A stretch of 41,952 nucleotides of DNA, taken from positions 1 through 41,952 of the forward strand of contig CAUDEY010000017.1 of assembly GCA_958448705.1 (NCBI GenBank), given 5' to 3'. Shown here one piece after another: positions 16,179-23,740 of this stretch. How positions within the stretch are numbered: position 1 is the first letter of the stretch; every line of letters starts with the position of its first letter. Made by a program: the position numbers and the translations under genes. This stretch comes from UMGS1322 sp900550765. GTDB taxonomy: Bacteria > Bacillota > Clostridia > Christensenellales > QALW01. The notes under the pieces were generated by a model that ran no database searches, had not been told where the DNA came from, and saw only the letters and a list, made by a program, of their open reading frames with translations.

Positions 16179-17450
16179 ATGGGAGATCGCAGAATAAAAA
16201 ATTATCATTTACGGTATGTACGATCATATCTTTCTATTCTGCTGTCTGCGGCCATTCTTGTTTTTATATGTGTTTATGCGGTAATTCTTTTTGTGCCTCA
16301 AACGCCTGCAAATGAAGTGCGGCAGACACCCGTGCCTACCGAAACACCTGTGGAGGTCACCAATCGTGTTAAAATCCAATTGGCGGGAGATATTGTATTA
16401 AATAATACGCTGCTCTCCAGCAGCCATGACGCCTACGGAGCCTATGACTTTAAAGACTATTTTTCTAACATAAAGGATTTCATCGATGGAGATCTGACTG
16501 TGTTCAATTTAGAAGGCAACATTGATGCTTACGGAGACGGAAGTAATTTTGCAGGAGCACCCGCCTTCAATTATCCGCAGGAGATTGCGGCTGCGGCATC
16601 AGATGCCGGATTTAATACGGTGATCACCGCGAACGATCAGGCGGCCAATTTCTCGTATGCCGGAATGAAGAATACCTTGGAAAATCTTACGGCGGTTGGC
16701 TTGGTTCCGGTGGGTACGCGGCAAGAAGAGGGGACAGGCTATTTAAAAAATTATAATGGAATACAGATAGGAATTTTAGCCTATACCGAAGGGCTTGCGC
16801 AATTGAATTCTGATATTCCGGAATATGCGGTTACAAGAATAGATACGGATGATGTAGAGACATCTGCCGAACGGATCCGCAAAGACATTGCGGATATGAA
16901 ACAGGCCGGAGCTGAGATTGTAGTTTTATCAATGCACTGGGGCAAGGAAATGGTTGCTGAGCCTTCGCAGAATCAGCGCAGGCTGGCGGACGAGCTGATA
17001 TACAGCGGAGCGGATATTATCATGGGAACACTTTCCCATACGCTTCAGCCTATCACTTATAAAAGTATCGTAACGGATACAGGAGAAGAAAAAAATGTAA
17101 TCGTCGCGTATTCTTTAGGCAATTTTCTTTCGCATCCTACGGTTACTAGCGGACAGACCAGCCAGGAAAGTGTAATTCTTAATATTTATATTGAGCGGGA
17201 TGCCGCCGGGACAGCCTATATTTCTTCGGCAGAGTGCGTTCCTATCTATATTTATGCAAAAGCTTTGAGCAGCGGCGGTACAACCTACTCGTATTCTGTG
17301 CTTCCTGCGGCAGCTTATATATCAGCAGAGAGTAAACCGGAGATTTTTGCCAGTGATGAAGATTGGGAAAATTGTAAAAAAGCTTATGACAATATAAAAA
17401 AGATAATCGATAAGAGCGCCGAAAACGGAATGGCGCTGGGAATATCATAA
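16179..17450 (+). CDS. CapA-family (PgsA-like) membrane-anchored protein with altered active site
   Basis: This 423-residue protein has one N-terminal membrane helix (about 17-39) and a Pro/Thr linker, then an extracellular CapA-type metallophosphatase-fold domain (about 64-340). The family's motifs are QLAGDIVLNN (Asp71), VFNLEGNI (Asn110, Glu112), the region around 151-157, SMHWGKE (His253) and IMGTLSHTLQP (His287). CapA proteins normally show A-N-N-H-x-x-D and G-x-H-P-H; here these read ANDQAAN and GTLSH, so one catalytic-type His, one Asp and one metal His are missing. It may be a non-catalytic or altered binding form. The family has been tied to poly-gamma-glutamate handling; no cap genes are nearby. 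RBS TTGGAG precedes the ATG. Confidence 0.85.
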   Translation: MGDRRIKNYHLRYVRSYLSILLSAAILVFICVYAVILFVPQTPANEVRQTPVPTETPVEVTNRVKIQLAGDIVLNNTLLSSSHDAYGAYDFKDYFSNIKDFIDGDLTVFNLEGNIDAYGDGSNFAGAPAFNYPQEIAAAASDAGFNTVITANDQAANFSYAGMKNTLENLTAVGLVPVGTRQEEGTGYLKNYNGIQIGILAYTEGLAQLNSDIPEYAVTRIDTDDVETSAERIRKDIADMKQAGAEIVVLSMHWGKEMVAEPSQNQRRLADELIYSGADIIMGTLSHTLQPITYKSIVTDTGEEKNVIVAYSLGNFLSHPTVTSGQTSQESVILNIYIERDAAGTAYISSAECVPIYIYAKALSSGGTTYSYSVLPAAAYISAESKPEIFASDEDWENCKKAYDNIKKIIDKSAENGMALGIS

Positions 17451-17476
17451 GCCACCGGAAAGGTGGCTTTTCTTTT
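17449..17476 (+). terminator. Terminator of the CapA-like gene
   Basis: AAGCCACC (17449-17456) pairs with GGTGGCTT (17462-17469) around GGAAA, followed by TTCTTTT. It starts at the last base pair of the stop codon. Confidence 0.85.
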
Positions 17477-17495
17477 AGCAAGGAGAGAGCTTGGA

Positions 17496-19379
17496 ATGCA
17501 AATAAACACGTGTTTTAGAAAAGTACATGTAAAGAAAGAACGGACGGCTTTAGCAAAACGCACAAATTGTATAAAAATAGATCATACATGGAGCGTGAAG
17601 CTGCCGGCGGGCGGTCCGGCCGCTGCAGCTTTTTTGGATTTTAAAGAGTATCTTCAAATGGCCATGGATGTAACACTGTGTGAATGCGGAGAAAAACAGC
17701 TTTCCGTATCTGTGGTTCCCGAGTTGGGAAATACCTATGAAATTATTGTAGAAGACGCGCAGGTGACTTTTTGCGGAGGAACAGCCGCGGCTGCAGCACA
17801 GGCCATATATCGGGCTGAGGATATGATGAAAGACCTTGGCGGGCCATATTTGGAACAAAAGGTGCATATATATACACCGTGTGTTTTTCCGCGGCTGGTA
17901 TCTTCCGGTATTCAGGAAAATAGGTATCCAGAGGACTATCTAAAATTGATTCTTCATTATGGATATCATGGGATTCTTGTTACATTACGGGAGGAAGAAC
18001 CGGAAAGCTTTGCGGAACTCTTATTCTGCGCTCATGAACTGGGGTTGCTCGTGCTGGCGGACATTGCGTTTCCTTATAGCACGCCTGATGTTTTTGGTAG
18101 ATTGCTTCACTTTGGCTTTGACGGCTTTATTTTCGGCCGGGCATTTGATTTCTCCTGCACGTCAAAATTGCTGCGTGCTGAGAACAGGAACGATCAGAAA
18201 TGCATTCATAACCCCGATGCTTTCGAGGGGACGTACAGAGAGTGTATCAGCCTGCTAACAGATATCAGCAAAGTGGCGCAGACTGAAAACCCCAAGGCCT
18301 TTGTCGTGCTGGATACTTCCGGTTGGACCGAAGCACCCGAACAAGAAAAGATAGCGTTGATAAAACAGCTGCCTTCCAATATCATTGTCCTTGGCAGCTT
18401 TGACGGAGGGCAAAAGCTTGTAAGAGAACAAATTTCTATAAAAACCCATGCAAATACTTTACTAATGGCGGAAGCATCAGAAGTTTTTTTAGCCGAATAT
18501 GAGGCCGCAAAACAACGGGGACTTACTGTATGGGCGTATACTGCTGCTTCCGGACGAACAGACGACTTTGGCTTGATTCCTTATATTCCGGCTATGATGC
18601 AGTGGCTCCTGCGCTTGAATGAAATAAAACAGATGGAGATATCCGGTGCTGTGGAAACGGGGGTATATGGATTTGTTCCTTCGATTGTCAGTGCTTTTGC
18701 AAAGGAACAGCTTACAGTACCCTGTAAGGAGGCGGGAGTTTGTGTTCAGCAGTTGGCTGCACGGTATTACGGCGCGGAGAATATGGAAAAACTGATGCTT
18801 GTATTTAAAAAGCTCAGCGACGGTGCCAATTTTCTTTTACCTGATAAAGCTGACAGAAAAGGTCCGTTTTTATCCGGCCCTGCGTTCCCCTTGCTGACGG
18901 ATCGGCAGGAATCTCTCTGGAAAACGGAGGGAATCTATGCGTATCCTTTTGCGCAGAAAGATATTACTCTTGAGGTGGACTGTCTTTTAAGGGCTGCGGA
19001 ACATTTCGATAACGCTGCGGTCATATTAAAAAATATTTGTACACAAACACAGGAAGAAGCGGTAACGGAACTGCATGCAGTCTGTACGCTTTTGACAAAT
19101 ACGCTGATTACCTGTGTAAACGCAAAACGATGGTATCGGCGAAGAGCTGCTTTTCGAGGGGAAGAGGGGTTTAAAAAACGCTTTTTGGCAGAACAGATGG
19201 TGCATATTGCGCAGCAGGAGATCAAAAATGCACAGGAAACGGCAGAACTGATAGCCGCCTATCCTTTTTTGAGCGGAAATGCAAAATATGCAGATTTATG
19301 CTCTTTGGAACGATTGGAAGAGAAAATTCAATACACGAAAAAAGCAATATTAGAATTAAAAGAATTTTTACAAAAATGA
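17496..19379 (+). CDS. Unrecognised 627-aa protein with hexosaminidase-like N-terminal domain and probable TIM barrel
   Basis: I do not recognise a named family. Residues about 20-130 resemble the accessory alpha/beta domain found before the barrel in GH20/GH67/GH84-type enzymes: YEIIVEDAQVTFCGGT, then AAAAAQAIYRAEDMMKDLGG. A barrel-like region follows from PRLVSSGIQENRYPEDYL, with alternating hydrophobic strands (GILVTL, LLVLADIAF, FDGFIFG, NIIVLGSFDGG, GLTVWAYTA). A helical C-terminus contains ARYYGAENMEKLMLVFKKL. The Asp-Glu pair of GH20 is not visible; EISGAVETGVYGF is the best conserved-looking acidic segment. There is no signal peptide, so it is cytosolic. The ATG at 17496 has AAGGAGAG upstream; an earlier in-frame start would lie inside the terminator. 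It appears to be a single gene with no obvious partner. Confidence 0.6.
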   Translation: MQINTCFRKVHVKKERTALAKRTNCIKIDHTWSVKLPAGGPAAAAFLDFKEYLQMAMDVTLCECGEKQLSVSVVPELGNTYEIIVEDAQVTFCGGTAAAAAQAIYRAEDMMKDLGGPYLEQKVHIYTPCVFPRLVSSGIQENRYPEDYLKLILHYGYHGILVTLREEEPESFAELLFCAHELGLLVLADIAFPYSTPDVFGRLLHFGFDGFIFGRAFDFSCTSKLLRAENRNDQKCIHNPDAFEGTYRECISLLTDISKVAQTENPKAFVVLDTSGWTEAPEQEKIALIKQLPSNIIVLGSFDGGQKLVREQISIKTHANTLLMAEASEVFLAEYEAAKQRGLTVWAYTAASGRTDDFGLIPYIPAMMQWLLRLNEIKQMEISGAVETGVYGFVPSIVSAFAKEQLTVPCKEAGVCVQQLAARYYGAENMEKLMLVFKKLSDGANFLLPDKADRKGPFLSGPAFPLLTDRQESLWKTEGIYAYPFAQKDITLEVDCLLRAAEHFDNAAVILKNICTQTQEEAVTELHAVCTLLTNTLITCVNAKRWYRRRAAFRGEEGFKKRFLAEQMVHIAQQEIKNAQETAELIAAYPFLSGNAKYADLCSLERLEEKIQYTKKAILELKEFLQK

Positions 19380-19432
19380 TTCTTATTAAGAAGTGTTTTT
19401 ATTAAAAAGCAGTGGTGCGTTTTTTTAAGCTG

Positions 19433-19441
19433 TGCTATAAT
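19433..19441 (+). promoter_or_regulatory. Extended -10 promoter upstream of sufC
   Basis: TGCTATAAT is a perfect extended -10; the -35 region (TGGTGC) is poor. This would give a leader of about 130 bases before sufC. Confidence 0.5.
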
Positions 19442-19463
19442 AAGCTTAAGCGCAGGGCAGCGT

Positions 19464-19523
19464 ATGAAAGATCCCGTTAAAAAAGAGGAAGTGTGCGGAA
19501 TCAATGATGTTTTCGGTGCGTAA
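19464..19523 (+). CDS. Possible 19-codon leader ORF before sufC
   Basis: ATG at 19464 to TAA at 19521-19523 encodes MKDPVKKEEVCGINDVFGA, with one Cys. It lies just after the extended -10. The ribosome site is weak (GCAGGGCAG), so this may be chance; it is listed because it would sit in the leader of an Fe-S assembly operon. Confidence 0.15.
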   Translation: MKDPVKKEEVCGINDVFGA

Positions 19524-19576
19524 ATCCTTTTTTTTCGGGTAATACTTAGAAAGGGAAGTTTTCGGGGGAAAAAAGA

Positions 19577-20305
19577 ATGCTGGAATTACAAAATATTTCT
19601 TATTCGGTTCATGACGATAATAATAAAGATAAGGAAATTTTAACGGATGTTTCTTTTAAAATGGATGAGCGCTTTATAGCGGTTACCGGTCCAAACGGCG
19701 GGGGAAAAAGCACGCTGGCAAAGATTATTGCCGGTATCTATCAGCCTACAGGCGGAAAAATCCTGTTGGATGGGGAGGATATTACTGCGCTCTCGATTAC
19801 AGAACGGGCCAAAAAAGGCATCAGCTTTGCGTTTCAGCAGCCAGTACGTTTTAAGGGGCTTACGGTAAAGGATCTGATATGCCTGGCGGCTGGAAAAAAT
19901 ATAAAAATTGCGGAAGCCTGTGATTATCTTTCCGAGGTAGGCTTGTGTGCAAGGGATTATATTAACCGCGAAGTGAATGCCAGTCTTTCCGGGGGAGAAT
20001 TGAAAAGAATAGAAATAGCCATGATCATTGCACGGGGAACAAAATTTTCTGTGTTTGATGAGCCGGAGGCGGGGATCGATTTATGGTCTTTTAATAACCT
20101 GATACAGGTATTTCAAAATATGTATCAACGCATCAATGGCACAATTTTAATTATTTCTCATCAGGAACGGATTCTGGATATTGCCGACAAAATTCTTGTA
20201 GTAGCTGAAGGGCGTATTGCTGATTTCGGTGCTAAAAAAGATATTTTACCCGGCCTTTTAAACAGTCGGCAAATTGCCTGCAAAACCTTGATTGATAAAT
20301 TTTAA
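19577..20305 (+). CDS. sufC: Fe-S cluster assembly ATPase SufC
   Basis: This 242-residue soluble ABC-type ATPase of the SUF system works with SufB to build Fe-S clusters. Walker A is GPNGGGKST (about 39-47), the Q loop is FAFQQPVRF, the signature is NASLSGGELKRIEIA and Walker B runs into FDEPEAGIDLWSF. LSGGE-x-KR-x-EI and DEPxxGID are SufC traits that separate it from transport ATPases. It has GGGGGAAAAAA before the ATG. SufB follows 10 bases after the stop. Confidence 0.93.
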   Translation: MLELQNISYSVHDDNNKDKEILTDVSFKMDERFIAVTGPNGGGKSTLAKIIAGIYQPTGGKILLDGEDITALSITERAKKGISFAFQQPVRFKGLTVKDLICLAAGKNIKIAEACDYLSEVGLCARDYINREVNASLSGGELKRIEIAMIIARGTKFSVFDEPEAGIDLWSFNNLIQVFQNMYQRINGTILIISHQERILDIADKILVVAEGRIADFGAKKDILPGLLNSRQIACKTLIDKF

Positions 20306-20315
20306 GGAGGTTTTT

Positions 20316-21233
20316 ATGAATCAGATACAAAAAGATTTGCTGGAAGCAATCACCGGTATCCATGAGGTTCCTCAGGGAGCTTATAATATCAGAATGAACG
20401 GGGAAGGTGCCGGTAGAAATACGACTGAAAATATTGATATTATTACGAAAACGGACAAGCCGGGAATTGATATAAAAATAAAACCGGGTACGAAGAATGA
20501 AAGTGTGCATATTCCTGTGCTGCTTAGTCAGACGGGACTTACGGATTTGGTATATAACGATTTCTATATCGGAGAAAATGCGGATATTACGATCGTAGCC
20601 GGCTGCGGTATTCATAATGGCGGAGATAAAAAAAGCCAGCATGACGGGATACATACCTTTTATGTGGGCAAAAATGCGCGGGTGCGGTATATTGAAAAAC
20701 ATTACGGCGAAGGCGACGGCGCCGGAGAAAACGTCATGAATCCCTCTACGATTATTTTTATTCAGGAAAACGGCTATATGGAGATGGAAACCGCACAGAT
20801 CAAAGGCGTAGATTCTACAAAACGAGAGACTACGGCAAAACTGGATGACGGCGCCACCTTGGTGATTAAAGAAAAAATTATGACACATGGCTGCCAATTT
20901 GCTGAAACAAAATTTGAGGTAGAACTTGCCGGATATGCATCCTCCACGCATGTGGTTTCGCGGTCAGTTGCAAAGGACGATTCACGGCAATTATTTTTAT
21001 CCAACATTAAGGGCCTGAATAAATGCAGCGGCCATACAGAATGTGACGCGATCATTATGGATAACGCTACGGTAAGCGCTGTTCCGGAAATTACGGCCGG
21101 AAATGTTGAGGCTGCTCTGATCCACGAGGCCGCTATCGGCAAAATTGCCGGAGAGCAAATCGTTAAACTGATGACATTGGGCCTTACGGAAAAAGAAGCG
21201 GAGGAGCAGATCGTCAGTGGTTTTTTAAAATAG
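20316..21233 (+). CDS. sufB: Fe-S cluster assembly scaffold SufB/SufD family
   Basis: This 305-residue protein has the right-handed beta-helix pattern of SufB/SufD. The C-terminal signature runs SGHTECDAIIMDNATVSAVP and then ALIHEAAIGKIAGEQ, with the conserved Cys and His that help build the cluster. It is shorter than E. coli SufB (495) and belongs to the compact form paired with SufC alone. ATG at 20316 has AAGGAGG 7 bases upstream; an upstream TTG was rejected. No sufS, sufU or sufE is beside it, so the cysteine desulfurase must be elsewhere. Confidence 0.9.
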   Translation: MNQIQKDLLEAITGIHEVPQGAYNIRMNGEGAGRNTTENIDIITKTDKPGIDIKIKPGTKNESVHIPVLLSQTGLTDLVYNDFYIGENADITIVAGCGIHNGGDKKSQHDGIHTFYVGKNARVRYIEKHYGEGDGAGENVMNPSTIIFIQENGYMEMETAQIKGVDSTKRETTAKLDDGATLVIKEKIMTHGCQFAETKFEVELAGYASSTHVVSRSVAKDDSRQLFLSNIKGLNKCSGHTECDAIIMDNATVSAVPEITAGNVEAALIHEAAIGKIAGEQIVKLMTLGLTEKEAEEQIVSGFLK

Positions 21234-21280
21234 TTTTTTAAGAAAAAATTATAATTATTGCCTTTAGGAGGAATCCTATT

Positions 21281-21580
21281 ATGGAATCAAAATTTACTGG
21301 TGGTCTGGCGAGCTTGATAGGAATTTCAATCCTGCAGTTTTTGCTTACGGTTGTTACTTTGGGGCTGGGGGCACCCTGGGCGGTGTGCATAAAGGAGAGA
21401 TGGATCGCTTCGCATACTGTGATCGATGGACGACAACTCTTTTTTGACGGAACCGGCGGCCAGCTTTTCGGCAATTATATCAAATGGTTCCTGCTTACGA
21501 TCATCACGCTGGGAATTTATTCATTTTGGCTTACGATTAATATGAAAAAATGGGTGGTAAAGCATACGCACTGCAGGTAA
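21281..21580 (+). CDS. DUF898-like small membrane protein
   Basis: This 99-residue protein has two membrane segments (about 10-32 and 66-86) and the pattern FDGTGGQLFGNYIKWFLLT with LGIYSFWLTINMKKWVVKH. This matches the repeat unit of the DUF898/YjgN family of unknown function. AGGAGG lies before the ATG, inside a small possible hairpin (TAGGA/TCCTA). It follows sufB by 47 bases with no visible terminator, so it may share its transcript. Confidence 0.7.
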   Translation: MESKFTGGLASLIGISILQFLLTVVTLGLGAPWAVCIKERWIASHTVIDGRQLFFDGTGGQLFGNYIKWFLLTIITLGIYSFWLTINMKKWVVKHTHCR

Positions 21581-21600
21581 TTTTATGAACGGAGGTTTTC

Positions 21601-22587
21601 ATGAAGCTGTTTCTCTATTCTTTTCGGGAGTTTGATGAGAAGGATATTTTTGATGAGTTGAAAGAAAAATACGGATTTGAATATGGCTTTTCGGCCGAAT
21701 ATCCAAGTTTGGAAAATGCAGCATTAGCCAAGGGATACGATGCAATCAGCATGACGCCCTGCACGATGGATGCGGAGATTCTTGATGCATTTTATGCATT
21801 GGGAGTAAAATATGTTGCGGCACGTTCTATCGGTTATGATCATATTGATATTGCCCACGCCAAACAGCTGGGAATGGGGGTATCTCATGTAACGTATGAT
21901 CCTGATGCCGTGGCTGATTATGCGATTTTATTGATGCTGATGGGGTGCCGGAAAATGGGATACATCCTGGAACGTTCTAAATTGCAGGATTATTCCCTGA
22001 TCGGCAAGCTTGGCCGGGATATCGGCGATTGTACCGTAGGAATTATCGGTGCCGGCCAGATCGGCAGGACGGTGATACGGCATCTTTCTGCATTTGAGCC
22101 CCGTATTTTGGCGTATGACCTTTACCCGAATGAGGCTATGCGGTCTTATTGCCAATATGTTTCTCTGGAAGAACTTATCCGTCAGAGTGATATTATCAGC
22201 ATTCATGCACCGGCGTCTAAAGAAAATTATCATTTGCTGGGCAGACAAGAGTTTGAAAAGATGAAGCCCGGTGTTATGTTGGTAAATACGGCAAGGGGGA
22301 CGCTGATTGATACCGATGTACTGATCGAAAATCTTGTTTCCGGAAAAGTAAGCTTTGCAGGGCTTGACGTTTTGGAAAAAGAGGACGGCCTTTACTATCA
22401 TAATCGCATGGGGGATTGTATTGACAATGTACAAATGGCCCAACTGCGCGCTTTTCCGAATGTGGTGCTTACACCGCATACGGCTTTTTACACAAAAAAA
22501 GTCGTATACAGTATGGCGGAAAATGTAGTGAAATGCGTTTTTGATATGCAGAATAAGAAAGAAAATCCGCTGATTAACACATATTGA
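21601..22587 (+). CDS. D-2-hydroxyacid dehydrogenase (D-lactate dehydrogenase / VanH type)
   Basis: This is a 328-residue NAD-dependent 2-hydroxyacid dehydrogenase that would reduce a 2-keto acid to the D-hydroxy acid. The Rossmann motif is GIIGAGQIGRTVIRH (about 148-162). The catalytic triad is Arg in NTARGTL, Glu in GLDVLEKED and His in TPHTAFYT. Overall it resembles the VanH/D-Ldh branch (ARSIGYDHIDI, DAVADYAILLML). GGAGG precedes the ATG. No vanA/vanX genes are near, so pyruvate or an aromatic/branched keto acid is more likely than a resistance role. It lies just upstream of the aromatic operon but is separated by a terminator. Confidence 0.88.
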   Translation: MKLFLYSFREFDEKDIFDELKEKYGFEYGFSAEYPSLENAALAKGYDAISMTPCTMDAEILDAFYALGVKYVAARSIGYDHIDIAHAKQLGMGVSHVTYDPDAVADYAILLMLMGCRKMGYILERSKLQDYSLIGKLGRDIGDCTVGIIGAGQIGRTVIRHLSAFEPRILAYDLYPNEAMRSYCQYVSLEELIRQSDIISIHAPASKENYHLLGRQEFEKMKPGVMLVNTARGTLIDTDVLIENLVSGKVSFAGLDVLEKEDGLYYHNRMGDCIDNVQMAQLRAFPNVVLTPHTAFYTKKVVYSMAENVVKCVFDMQNKKENPLINTY

Positions 22588-22594
22588 GCTTTGA

Positions 22595-22632
22595 ACCCCC
22601 GCAAAAACCTGGTTTTGCGGGGTGTATTTTTA
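22595..22632 (+). terminator. Terminator of the hydroxyacid dehydrogenase gene
   Basis: CCCCGCAAAA (22597-22606) pairs with TTTTGCGGGG (22613-22622), followed by TGTATTTTTATT. Confidence 0.9.
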
Positions 22633-22641
22633 TTATTCTGA

Positions 22642-22670
22642 TTGACTAAATTTACATTTTTGAGTAAAAT
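22642..22670 (+). promoter_or_regulatory. SigA-type promoter of the aromatic operon
   Basis: TTGACT (22642-22647) and TAAAAT (22665-22670) are 17 bases apart, 70 bases before aroF. I see no T-box, attenuator or riboswitch in the short leader; a GAAAG...CTTTC hairpin at about 22700-22720 is the only structure. Confidence 0.65.
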
Positions 22671-22739
22671 TATAGTAAGAATCATAGGGAGATTTTACCG
22701 AAAGAAGATCGAATGCTTTCAGGCGTAGGAGGAAAAACA

Positions 22740-23738
22740 ATGATAGCAGTAATTAAATCAGGTACGGCACAAAAGCAAGTGGATAATTTGATACAGTGGC
22801 TCGGTACACAGGGAATTACCGCACATATTTCGCAGGGAGAATATCAAACGGTTTTAGGTCTTGTGGGGGACACTTCAAAGATAGATATCGAGCTTCTTGA
22901 AAATCTTGAAATCGTTGAATCTGTAAAAAGGATCAGTGAGCCATTTAAAAGCGCAAACAGAAAATTTCATCCTGATGACACCGTAGTAGATGTAAACGGT
23001 ATAAAAATCGGCGGAGGCAATTTTGCTATTATTGCCGGTCCATGTTCGGTAGAGTCGGAAGAACAGATCATCGAAGTTGCCCAGAGGGTAAAAGCTGCGG
23101 GCGCTAAGTTCCTGCGCGGCGGCGCTTTTAAACCAAGAACCTCGCCGTATGATTTCCAGGGGCTTCAGGCCGACGGATTAGAACTTTTAAAGGTGGCAAA
23201 AAAGATCACCGGCATGCCTATTGTAACGGAGATCATGAATGCCAATCATCTGCCGCTTTTTGAGGACGTCGATATCATTCAGGTAGGCGCGCGCAATATG
23301 CAGAATTTTGAGCTGCTGAAAGAATTAGGGCATACCAAGAAACCAATTCTGCTTAAACGCGGACTTGCGAATAATTTAAAAGAGCTTTTAATGAGCGCTG
23401 AATATATTATGGCCGGCGGCAATGAAAATATCATTCTTTGCGAACGAGGCATCCGCACATTTGAAACGTATACCCGGAACACACTGGATGTTTCTGCGGT
23501 TCCGATGCTGCATGAACTGACCCATTTGCCGGTAGTAGTGGATCCCAGCCATGCCAGCGGCATTGCACGTTTAGTAAAACCTATGGCCTTGGCAGCTACC
23601 GCTGCCGGTTGTGATGGCTTGATGATTGAAGTACATAATAATCCCTCCAAAGCGCTGTGTGACGGTGCACAGTCGCTCACCCCCGATCAATTTGATGAGG
23701 TCGCTTCCTGTGTTGACGCAATACGCGGGGTGTTGTAA
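22740..23738 (+). CDS. aroF: 3-deoxy-7-phosphoheptulonate (DAHP) synthase with N-terminal ACT-like domain
   Basis: This 332-residue enzyme condenses phosphoenolpyruvate and erythrose 4-phosphate, the first step of the shikimate pathway. The first 75 or so residues form a ferredoxin/ACT-like regulatory domain as in the Thermotoga type I-beta enzyme. The barrel then shows IIAGPCSVESEEQII, LRGGAFKPRTSPYDFQG, PILLKRG, ILCERGIRTFETYTRNTLD and VVVDPSHASG. The N-terminal domain suggests feedback control by Tyr or Phe. ATG at 22740 has AGGAGG upstream; an in-frame ATG at 22713 lacks one. It opens the operon, and tyrA follows after two bases. Confidence 0.95.
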   Translation: MIAVIKSGTAQKQVDNLIQWLGTQGITAHISQGEYQTVLGLVGDTSKIDIELLENLEIVESVKRISEPFKSANRKFHPDDTVVDVNGIKIGGGNFAIIAGPCSVESEEQIIEVAQRVKAAGAKFLRGGAFKPRTSPYDFQGLQADGLELLKVAKKITGMPIVTEIMNANHLPLFEDVDIIQVGARNMQNFELLKELGHTKKPILLKRGLANNLKELLMSAEYIMAGGNENIILCERGIRTFETYTRNTLDVSAVPMLHELTHLPVVVDPSHASGIARLVKPMALAATAAGCDGLMIEVHNNPSKALCDGAQSLTPDQFDEVASCVDAIRGVL

Positions 23739-23740
23739 GC

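Noticed and set aside
21601..22587. Vancomycin resistance gene cluster (VanH)
   Set aside because: Only a VanH-like dehydrogenase is present; no D-Ala-D-Lac ligase or VanX, so a resistance role is not supported.
22588..22739. T-box or attenuator ahead of the aromatic operon
   Set aside because: No AGGGTGG-type T-box sequence and no leader-peptide run of Phe or Tyr codons; only the upstream gene's terminator and a small hairpin.
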